Assembly (NCBI GenBank): GCA_022508265.1
Contig: JAFLVP010000001.1
Coordinates: 94,363 to 158,362 of the forward strand
Origin: Clostridiales bacterium
GTDB taxonomy: Bacteria; Bacillota; Clostridia; Christensenellales; Borkfalkiaceae
Reading direction: 5' to 3'
DNA: 64,000 bases
This document shows, in pieces, positions 40,101 through 52,100 of the stretch (its first letter is position 1; the number at the start of each line of letters is the position of its first letter). A program made the translations under genes and the position numbers. The notes under the pieces were generated by a model. That model searched no databases and was not told the origin of the DNA. It saw nothing but the letters and a program-made list of their open reading frames with translations.

Positions 40101-43100
40101 GTTCTCAAGTTGCTCTATGCTTACGCATGTAGTTCTGCCTTCCACGATTACGACTATCGGTCAGAACATATTCTTCGACTGCGGAAGCCTCGTTTACCTT
40201 GATATTCCTTTCGTAGGAAACTCTAAGACGGTAAGCTCGCAGAACAACACCGCACACTTCGGCTATATCTTCAGCACCGAGCCCTACGGCAACGGCTTTG
40301 CGGTAGAGCAGATGAACGGCACGACTCCCGTTCCGTATTACATACCTGCTGGACTCGAAACCGTTATCGTCCGCGGCGGTAACATCCTTAACTATGCGTT
40401 TGCAAACGTAAGTATGGTTAAGCACATCGAGTTGTCTAAAGAGCCGGGCTCGCAATTGACGATGGGTAACTACGCATTCTCGGGATGCTCATCGCTTGAA
40501 GAATTCAACCTTCCCACTTACTTCACAACCATCGGTATAAATGCATTTGCTGGTTGCGAAAGCCTTGAAAAGGTATACACCGACGATATCGACCTGTGGG
40601 CAAGAACTGCCTTCACGGCATACACACCTACGACACAGGAAGCTCAAGAGGGCATGCTTGTAAGCTGTATGGCTAACCCTCTGTCAAACGGCGCGGGACT
40701 CTACGTCCTCAACGAGTACGGCGTATACGATCACGTGACCGAACTTGTCCTTACCGACAAGGCTGAAAAGATCGGTACGTATGCATTCGCAAATTACTTA
40801 GACCTTGTAAAAGTTACCCTTCCCAGCTCGCTTGCAAGCACGATGAACAATAACAATACCTCTATTACGGTTCATGCAATAGCTGCATCGGCATTCTGGG
40901 GCTGTGCTAACTTAAAATCCATAACCTTGCCTTTCATCGGTTCGAGCGAGAAAGCAGCGGCGGCTTCTGCCAACACTCTGTTCGGCTATCTGTTCGGAAC
41001 CGTTGAATATGAAGGCGGTGTTGCAACCACGCAGACGTGGGGTGCTGCAGCTGTCAATACGGCAACTTATTACATCCCCGAAAAACTTGAAGAAGTTATC
41101 ATAACGGGCGGAACTATCTGGTACGGCGCGTTCAGTAACTGCAATAATATCAAGAAAGTGGTACTCCAAGGCGCAATTACCGACATCGCTCAATATGCGT
41201 TCTCGGGTTGCACCTCGCTCGTTTCGTTCAACGCAGGCACGGCACTCGTCACTATAAACGACTACGCATTCAACAACTGCTCGTCACTTCCCGAGTTCTA
41301 CGTTCCTCAAACGCTTACGACCATTAAGGCACAGGCGTTCGCAGGCTGCGAGAGTTTAAAGACCGTTAAAGCAGAGACCATTGTAGACTGGTTGAGGATA
41401 GTATTTACGGACGCTTCGTCTAACCCTCTGTCTAACGGCGCGGGACTTTACCTCCACGTAAGAGATGATGACGATTTCGAAGTAGTCAACGACCTCGTTA
41501 TTCCTACGTCAATTACCGCGATTAACGCATATGCGTTCTACAACTGCAAGTCGTTGCAGATGGTACACGTAAACATTACATTTACGCAAAACGTAGGAAG
41601 CAGTCTTAAGTCGATAGGAAAACAGGCATTCTACGGTTGCGAATATATCAACGACGTATATCTTACGGAAAACACTCTCCAAGCGTGGGTTTCGATAGAC
41701 TTCGCTGATTATTCGGCTAACCCTCTGTCCAATAAGGCAGCACTGTATACGGGTAGCTCCGCCACCAGCAACGGCACTCTTTTAAGCTCGCCTATATTCA
41801 GTGACCAGCTTACCGCAATCAAGCCCTATGCGTTCTACGGCTGTACTTCGCTTACGAACGCAACCGTCGTTCAGAACATAATCGAAATCGGTATCGGCGC
41901 GTTCGGTGCTTGCGATAACTTGGCTTCAATCGTTCTTACCTTCGTAGGTCAGAAAGACGCAAATGTTGCTTCGGAAACAACCTTGTTCGGTTACATTTTC
42001 GGCGACATTGAAAACGAAGGCAGCACGGCGGTAACGCAGTACTGGTCTGCTACCTCAAGCAAAACTTACTATATACCCAAGAGCCTTAAATCCGTATCTT
42101 TGACCGTAACGACCAGCACTTGCAACATCAACTACGGCGCATTCTACGGCTATACCTGGCTCACATCCATAACTCTGCCCAACCGTCTTACGGCTATAGG
42201 CGCAAGCGCGTTCTATAACTGCTCGGGTCTTACCTATATAAACTTCGGTCAGAACATCACAAACATCGGCACTGATGCGTTCAAGGGTTGCGAAAACCTG
42301 CACAGCGTCAACGTAACGAGTGATACGGGCTGGTTCAACATCGTATTTGCAAATGAATACGCTAACCCGCTTTCCAACATAGGTTCGATTACGTTCGGCG
42401 GTACCGAAACGTCTGATGTCGAAGTTCCCGAAGGTATTTCGAAAGTCAACGACTATGCATTCTACGGCGCAACCTCGATTATCGAAGTAAGTATAGGAAC
42501 TTCGAGCACGGCAGACGTAACGGTCGGTCAAAAAGCATTCTACAACAACGTAAATCTTCAGACCGTAACTATCGGACCTAACGTAAAATCAATAGGTGAA
42601 AGTGCATTCGAAGGCTGCAAGGATACCGTATTAAGACAGACAGTAATCTCGGAGCTCTCCGCATGGTTGAAGATCGATTTCAAGAATGCAACGGCAAATC
42701 CTTCGTATTACTCGCACAACCTGTACCTTGGTTCAAGTCCTATTAAGGAATTGGAGCTCAATACAGAGTCTCTTGCCTCGGGCAGTGTTCTGCAATACGC
42801 GTTTATCAATAACACCGAGATCACGAAAGTAACCGTAGGCAACAATGTTAAAACGATAGGCACAGAAGCATTCTTTGGATGCACCAACCTTCGTCTAGTA
42901 ATTAACCAGAACTACGGTACGACTTCTGGTAAGCTCAATATCGTCAAGGGCGCAACTAGTAACGGCTATATCGGCTACTACGCACTCAGCGTTATCAACG
43001 GTAGCTCGGCAGACGTCGGACAGAAGGAAATAAACGGCTACAAGTTCCTTAATGCAGACGACATCTGGTACCTCGTAGGTTACGACGGTGCTGAAATAGA

Positions 43101-46100
43101 GCTCAACTTGCCCGAAACCGTTCCCGACGAGCTTGATACCGTAACTTATCAAATTTATGAGTACGCGTTCAACAACAAGGACAACATTGTTTCGGTAAAT
43201 ATCCCCAAGAACGCCGTAAGCATCGGTATGTATGCGTTTGCAGAGTGCGACGCGCTCACAAGCGTAACGATCGGTAGCGGTGTTAAGGTGATAAGCAACC
43301 AGGCGTTCTACAATTGCATAAGCCTTGCAACCGTTAAGATAGAAGACGCTCCCGCAAGCATAGGAGTGCAGGCGTTCTCGGGTTGCGTTGCTCTTGATAA
43401 CGTCACTATTCCCGATACTGTAACCACAATCGCAACCAAGGCGTTCGAAAACTGCATAAGCCTTCGCACGTTGGTAATCGGCGACGTCGATTCTATCGCT
43501 ACCGCTGCATTCGTAGGCTGCTCTGCCCTCGTTGACATTACAATCCCTTACGTCGGAAATGCTAAGGAAATAACGACTGCCGCTCAGACTACTCTGTTCG
43601 GTTACATCTTCGGTAATACTTCGTACGAAGGCGGCTATGCAGTAACTCAGAAATTCGGTTCTGCAACCAACAATACGGGAATGTTCTATATACCCGAAAC
43701 ACTTCGTACGGTTACGGTAAACGGCGGCAACCTTCTTTACGGTGCGTTCAGTAACTGCAATCTTATCGAAAGCGTTACTCTCAAAGGCGTAGAAACGATA
43801 GGCGAGAGAGCGTTCGAAGGAACGACTAACCTCGAAACTATCGCATTGAGCACGTCGATAACCACGATTGGTACGTATGCGTTCAATATGAGCGGTATTA
43901 CGAGCCTCGATATACCCAACACGGTAACTTCGATTGCATCGTATGCGTTTACCGCTTGTAAGAACCTTACGGTAGCTCATATCGGCACGGGTATCACCAC
44001 GCTCGAAAGCTACGTATTCTATGACTGCACTTCACTTGCGGAAGTTACTCTTCCCAACAACCTTATAACAATCAGTGAAGGTGCTCTCAAACATACGGGA
44101 ATTCTTGAGATAATTGTTCCCGAAAGCGTAACTACGCTCGGCATGGACGTATTCGTCAACTGCGTAAGCCTTGCCAACGTTATAATGAGCAACAACGTAA
44201 CTACTATCCCCGCAGGCACGTTTAGCGGCTGCTCGTCGATAGTAAGTATGAGACTGCCCTACGTCGGCGGCGCATACAGCGTTACGAACAACAATGACAA
44301 TACGCTGTTCGGTTACATCTTCGGCAAGTCCCCTTACTACGGTGCAATCGGTGTTCCTCAGCGTTACAGCACGGCGGCAAACTCGATAACGTTCTACATT
44401 CCCACGTCTCTGAAGAAGATTGAAATCGTCAAGGGTATGATGGTTACCACCGGTAGACTTCAGAACGTAATCGGCTTCGGCGCTCTGTACAATATGTCAA
44501 TGCTCGAAGAAATAATCATCGATGCTGACGTAAAACTTATTCAGGAATCTGCAATGTCGCTTTGCACGTCATTGAAGAAGATTTCCATCTACTCGGATAC
44601 GCTCAAATTCAACAACACAGTATTCCAGCAGTCTACAAATATCCAAGAAGTTCATATCAAAGACCTCAACAAGTGGATTGCTTACGAAATCGGCGTTGAA
44701 ACTTCCAATCCTCTCTATAACGGCGGCAGACTGTACGTAAATAACGTTGAAGCAGTCAACCTCGTAATTCCCGGCACGGCTAAGAAGATAGGAAGCTACG
44801 TATTCACGGGTTGCGTTTCCATAACAAACGTAACCATACCCGCATCGGTAACCGAAATCGGCACCGGCGCGTTCAGAAACTGCGTAAACCTCAAAGCAGC
44901 GTTCATAGACGATCTGTCGCAGTGGGCTACGATTAAGTTCGGTAACCCTCAGGCTAACCCTGTAAACGCAGGCGGTACGATCTATCTTGACAGCGAACCT
45001 CTTGCAGACGTGACTATTCCTAACGACGTATCCGTTGTAAGCGCATATGCGTTCTACGGCTGCACGTCACTCAACAGCGTCATAATTCCCGCACATGTTA
45101 CGGCAATCGGCGAAGAGGCGTTCAGAGGCTGCAACAAGCTCCTCAAAGTTTGGGACCTTACCACCGGAAACGGTGCGCTCAACGTAGAAGCAGGTTCTAC
45201 CGACAACGGTTGGGTAGGTTACTACGCAGCTTACATCTCAAAAGATCTTAAGGATAACGGCGGTTATATAACCGTAGACGGCGGCTTCGTATTCCATAAG
45301 GCAGAGGATAACATCTGGTACCTCATGGACTACACCGGCACCGAAACGGATATTGTTCTTCCTCAGGAGAACCCCGATGAGGACGGTTCGACGGAGAGAA
45401 CATACCGTATCGACAAGTATGCGTTTGCAGAGAAGAACATCGTATCTGTCAAGATACTTAAAGACAGCGTCAGAGAAATAGGCGAGGGTGCATTCCAGAA
45501 CTGCACTTCGCTTGAAAAAGTTATTATCGAAAGTGGTGTTGAAACGGTTAAGGAAAACGTATTCTACAGTTGCTACAACATCAAGCGCATGTCCGTTCCT
45601 TTCGTAGGTTCGTTCGTAAGCGCTACGACGGCATCGCCTACATCGCTGTTCGGTTACTACTTCGGCACGGAAAGATTCGATAACGCTACGAGAACGAGAC
45701 AGTACTATTCCGAACTGTTCACTGACTACTATATCCCCAACAGCCTTACGGAAGTTGAGATAACGGGCGTCAAGGGCGCAGAAGGAACGATACTATTCGG
45801 TACGTTCTTCGGTATGGAACATCTCGAAACGATAACCCTGCCTGCAAACCTTAAATCAATAGGTAACCGTGCGTTCGAAGGCTGTACCGGTCTTGCTTCC
45901 GTCAACATCGTTGATCTTGCAAGCTGGTGCAACGTTGAGTTCGCAAATGCGGCTGCTAACCCTCTTAACAACGCACACAACCTGTACGTTGACGGCATCT
46001 ATCAGACGCATATACTTATACCTGAATCGGTAACTACAATAAACAAGTACGCATTCTACAATGCAACCTCGTTTACGGCAGTAACCATTTCCAAGAACGT

Positions 46101-49100
46101 AACGCTTATCGATAGCAACGCGTTCTACGGCTGTAAGAACATTGGCGACGTATACAACCTCTCCGAGCTTGAAATCGTTGCAGGTGCAACGACGCACGGC
46201 TACGTAGCGGCGTATGCAAAAGCAGTTCATCTTACACCCCGTCCCGAAGGCGGCGAGGAAATCGGCGAAGAAATTAAGCAGGGAGATTACGTCTTCCAGA
46301 ACAGAAACGGTAAGTGGTACCTCATCAGATACGAAGGAGAAGCTACCGAGATAACTCTTCCCGAATCCAGCCCTGCAAAAGGCGACTACTTCATCTTCGG
46401 CTCTGCGTTTGAAAGCAACCTTACGCTTACGTCTGTCAAGATGACCGACCACGTAAAGGGTGTAGGCGTAGGTGCGTTCCGCGGATGCACATCGCTTCAA
46501 TATGTAATTCTTGGTACAAATGTAACCGAAGTTGAAAACTATGCATTCTTCGGATGCCCCATAAGCCAGATTTATCTGCCCGAAAATTGCAAGTACGGTC
46601 AGGACGTATTCTCAAGTCTTACCGAAAGTTCGCTTCTCATTGCACCTTCATACAACGTATATAACAGTATTTACAACTCATATTCTGCTTACAGAGTATC
46701 GCTCACGTACGAAGCAGCGGTAAGATTCTACCTTACCGCAAGCGTAACCACGAGCAACTTCTACACCACGCTGACTAAGCTCGCAGGCCGCTCGATCCAG
46801 TACGTTAAGAACGAAAAAGGCATCTGGCAGATTTCCGCAATGGAAGTTTCGCTGCCTTCAGTTATCAACAACCTTACCGTTTTGAGCTGGAAGACGGCTG
46901 ACGGCGATGCGATAACCAACCTTTCGGACGTTCCCGTAGGTTCGGCAATTGCGCTCTACGCTAAAGAAGTTGCTTTGCCTTCGCTCGACGACATAACGGT
47001 ACTGTACGGACAGAACTTCACCGTAAACGCTAACTGGCTGTCCACGCAGATTATGAACATAGCCTATACGCCGGCAATCAACGGCGCACCTGCAGGCAAC
47101 GTGCTCAATTCGGCGCCTACAGCTGCAGGCGAGTACATTGTAACCGTCGAACCCAAACCTGCTGCAGGCTTCACGTTCGTCGGCGGCAAGCCCACGGCTA
47201 TGCTCGTAATAGAGAAAGCAGAAATTACCAATATATCAATCAATCCTTACAATGGCACATACGACGGCAAGACGCACGGCGTTGTAACTTCCACGCCCAC
47301 GGCTACCGTTGTCAACGCAGGTACCAACCCCTTGACGTGGAGCTATTCGAGAACGGAAGGCAACTACGCTTCGACGCTTTCGTTCAAGGACGCAGGTGAA
47401 TACACCGTATATTACAGAGTACAGGCAAACAACCACAACGACGCATACGGCTCGTTCAAGGTTGTAATTAACGCTGCGAATATCGTAGTCAATACCGACG
47501 TTACCAAGGGTTATGAAGGTACGTACGACGGTTTGGAGCACAGCCCTCTTGCCGGTAAGTCGGCAACCGTTCAGGGCGGTGTCGCAGTCGTATGGTCGTT
47601 CAGCTTAGATAAGGACGGCGAGTACTCACCCGACTTCACGGTTAAGGACGTTCACGTCGCTACCGAAACGCGTACGGCAGAGTCGTTTAAGGTTTACTAC
47701 ATAGTAACCGCCGACAACCACAACGCTGCGGACGGCGAAGTTACCGTATTTATTAAATTCGCAACCATAACCAACATCAACATAAACGGTTATAACGGCA
47801 AGAAAGACGAGGATTCGCATCCCGGTATCGTAGGTACGCCTACCGCAACCACCGTTGACGGATGCAAGCTGACTTGGACGTACAGCAAGACCCAGGACGG
47901 CGCTTATTCGTCAGAACCTCCCATGTTCAAGGATGAGGGCGGCGAAGTATGGTACAAAATCGAGGCCAAGAACCACGAAATTGCCACGGGCAGCGTAGCA
48001 GTCAATATATCCGATTATGAAGCTATCGTAGTCGGCGATGACGGCGGCAGAACGTTCGTATATGACGGCATTTCGCACGACATATCCGAATTCGCGCCTA
48101 CGGCAAGTCCTTCCGCAGAATATCCCGGCGAAGAACTTCACTGGACGTTCAGCAGCACGGCTACCGGCGAATACGGCGATAGCTATAAAGTAAAGAACGT
48201 AGGAACCTACATCGTTTACTTCAAGATAACGGCAGAACAGCACTTCGAATATTCGGGAAGCTATGTAATCACTATTCAGGAAGCTAAGCTCGTCGATGTT
48301 GTAACGCCCGTAGCATATACCGGCACGTACGACGCTAAAGCTCATAACGGCGCACTCAACGACAACTACTCGGCTAAATCCATAGACGGCAGCGAGGTTG
48401 TATGGACGTTCTCTACGGACGGCGAAGAGTACACCACCGAAATGCCTACATTCAAGGCTATCGGAACTTACACCTTCTACTACACAGTATCCGCAGAAAA
48501 CCACACCCCGATTTCGGGCGAGCTCACAGTTCGCATTTCCGAAGCTCTGATTACGGGCGTAAACGTTCAAGGTTACAGCGGCGTATACGACGGACTTGCA
48601 CACGATTCCGTTGCAGGCAAAGTAGCAAACTCCAAGGTTGAAGGCGTAGAATTCGTCTGGATGTTCTCTACGACGGGTGCAGACGACACTTACAGCACTG
48701 AAGTACCCAAGGTTAGAGAGATAGGCACTTACACCTACTACTTCACCGTATCGGCAGAAAACCATATCTCCGTAAGCGGTAAGTACGTAGTCGTTGTCGG
48801 CGCACTTCCAATCATCGACGTTGCAGCAGGAGGCGGTACCGAAAAGGTATACGACGGCAAGGCAATCAAGGTAGAGGACTACAAACCTACCATAAACTCC
48901 AAGGGTGCGGACTTCGTATGGTCGTTCAGCCTCGAAGATAAGGGCGACGACACCGTTTACAGAGAGTCCATCTCGGTTGAAAACGCAAACGAGTACACCG
49001 TACTCTTCAAGATAGTAGCCAACGGTTATGAAACCTACTACGGCACATACATCATCAACATCACTAACGCTGAGATGACCGTTGAAAACGTACTTGCAAA

Positions 49101-52100
49101 CAACCGCACGTACGACGGCTCGCTGCAGACTCCCGTAAAAGAGAGTGATGCTGAAATCACGCTTAAAGGCAACAACAAGGCAGTTTGGAGTTACAGACTC
49201 AGCGAGGGCAACGATTGGGCAACCGATATCCGTTTGTCCGAGGCAGATACGTACAAAGTATTTTGGCGCGTAACTGCTCCCAACCACGACGAAGTAACCG
49301 GCGAGATTGTTGTTACTATCGATAAAGCAAACATAACGGAAGTATCTATAAACGGCTTCTCGGGCAACTACGACGGCAATGCTCACGGCATCGCAGGTAC
49401 GCCTTCCGCAAAGGTTTACGGCGACAACGATATTATCTGGTCGTACAGCACCTCGGAGACGGGCGAATACACGACTGCTCAGCCCACGTTTATAAATGCT
49501 AACACGTACGAAATCAAGTACAGAATTACTGCAAATAACCACAATGATTACGAAGGTTCGTTCGTAATCAAGATCAACCTTGCAACGATTACCGGCGTAT
49601 CCGTAAAGGGTATCAACGTTCAGTACGACACGCTTGCTCACAATGTTGTTGACGGAACTCCCGAAGCGCGTACGGTAGACGGCAAGGCGGCAACCTGGAA
49701 GTACAAGGAAGCTAGCGACATCGAGTACAGCACCAGTATTTCCAAGATCAACGCAGGCGAGTATGTCATCTACTACGTAATCGAAGCTGCAAACCACACC
49801 TCTATTGAAGGTTCGTTCAAGGCGTACATTACAAAGCGTACAATTACGGTAACTATCTTCGACATCGACGATGCAGTTTACGGCGATTGGACGGTTGAAG
49901 GCGCTGCTGAAAAACTTGCAGGCTTAACGCGTAAACCCACTATAACGGGCGGATACGAGAATGCGACTATTCCTGTAACCTTGATGCTCGTAGCGGGCGA
50001 GCTTCCCGTAAGAGGATATATTCCTTCGGGTACCTACACGATTACCGGCGAGGCAGGAGATACCACCAACTACGATATTTCGTACATTAACGGTACGCTC
50101 ACGATTTCCGACGCAGAGATGGTTGTAGGAGAGGGCAAAGAAGTTAAACTTACCTACAACGGCGAAGCACAGAGCGTTGAAGACGGCAAGCCCGTGATAA
50201 CCGTACAGGGCGACGTCATACCCGTAATCACTTACTCGCTTACAAAAGACGGCGTATACCGTGAGAATCTTACTGTAACCAATGCAGGTACGTACACCGT
50301 TTACTTCAAGGTAACGGCTGAAAACCACATTGACAGCGAAATTGGCGAGTTCACAGTAACCGTTGCTAAGCGCGAAATTTCCGTAACAATTAACGAGACC
50401 TCGTTTACTTACGGCGAACTCAGCTTAGACGTACTTGAAGCAAAACTCAAAGAGATTGCAAAAGTAACCGCAACCGGCGGAACTATCGACGCAGACGCTA
50501 AGGCATACACGCTTTCGCTTCAAACTAAGGAAGATAATATTAGCGCGGCAGAAAGCCTCAGCACGGCTAAGAAGATTAAAGTCGGCGACTACACTGTAAT
50601 CTACACCGAGACCAACGATAAGAACTACACCATTAGCTGGACTGTTAATACTATTACAGTAAAGGCTAAACAGGTTACCGTTTCTGACTTTGAACAGAAC
50701 ATAGAAACCAGCGATAAGGTATACGACGGCACAGACAATGCACCCGTTGATTACAGCAAAGTAACCGTCAAGGGGCTTATCGATGGCGATAAAGTCGTCT
50801 TCAAGGTAACAGGTAAATTCGCACAGGCAACCGCCGGCACAAATATTAGTGTTACCGTAACCGGTTTGTTCAGCGGCGATGATGCAGAAAACTACTCGTT
50901 CCCCGCGCTCACTACTACAAGAGAGCACAACATACTCGGCACGGCATCCAAGCCTACCTATAAGACCAACCCTGTAAAGTACAATCCTGCTACGAAGATC
51001 AGCGACGTAATTAATGACTTCATTCCTGCTATCATGACCGTAACGGTCAACGACGGCAAGAACGATATAACCGAGTCGCTTACTCCTTACGGCGAGGAAG
51101 GAGACTACTACATCCCCGGCGTTGGTACGTATACATTAACGTTCACGCTCAAGAGCGGTCTCAACCTCACTTGGACGGGAGAAGAAGCTGCAGAACCCGT
51201 AGTACTTGCAGGATTTACCGTTAACGGCAGCAAGATTGAACGTCCTACGAAAGACACGACAACCTTCGTCTATGACGGCACGAGCCAGAGCTATGTTCCC
51301 GAAGGCTTCGACGCTGACTTGATGAACATCCAGATTAACGGTCAGTTCGGTAACTCGGCAACCGAGGCAGGCACGTACACCATAATCGTATCGCTCAAAG
51401 ATAAGGAAAATATTTCCTGGCTTACTGCGGGTAACGATGAAGTTGAATTTGAATTCGTTATTCAGAAGCGCAAGATAGAAGTTGCTATCGGCGACGCTTC
51501 CGAAAACTACGGCACCTGGACGTCAGAATATATCAACAACAACCTCGCATCCCTCGGACTTACCACCGTTAAAGCTACTCTTGAAGATGGAATAGCAATA
51601 GTTTCGGGCGACGCAGAGAGCGACGTTTACTCAATCACGATAGACTTCGCAAATAGACTGACCTCCGACGGCAAGCTCAACGCAGGTACATACGCAATTC
51701 ACGGCGTAGTCAATACCAAGGCAAAGGGCAAGAACTATGAAATCACGTTCAAAGGCGCGTGGAGCGGAGAAGACGACTATACCGCAAAAGCAGGTACGCT
51801 TACTATCAACAAGGCAGTTGCTTCCGTAACCGGTGTAGTTGCCGCAGAAAAGACCTACGACGGCACCAACGAAGCAGATGTATCGAGCGGTACATTAAGC
51901 GGTATTCTCAATAACGACGACGTTGACTTCGAGCTTGAAGGTTACTTCGTAGACGCAAATGCAGGTACCAACAAGACTGTCAACGTAAATGTAACACTTA
52001 CGGGTGAAGACGCTAACAACTACGAACTTTTGAAAGACGTAATTACTGTAAAAGCAAACGTCAACAAGATTTCGCTCACGCTTAAGTGGACGGTCGAAGG

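Noticed and set aside
28440-46640. Possible CRISPR array from the ~69 nt periodic repeats
   Set aside because: Periodicity is in frame and encodes degenerate LRRs; repeats are not identical and there are no unique spacers.
47911-49797. 628 aa minus-strand ORF opposite the giant gene
   Set aside because: Its translation (Val/Tyr/Cys-rich, no recognisable domain) is the shadow of the repetitive, codon-biased YDG/MBG coding strand. The + frame has coherent domains and a proper start; a real gene here is unlikely.
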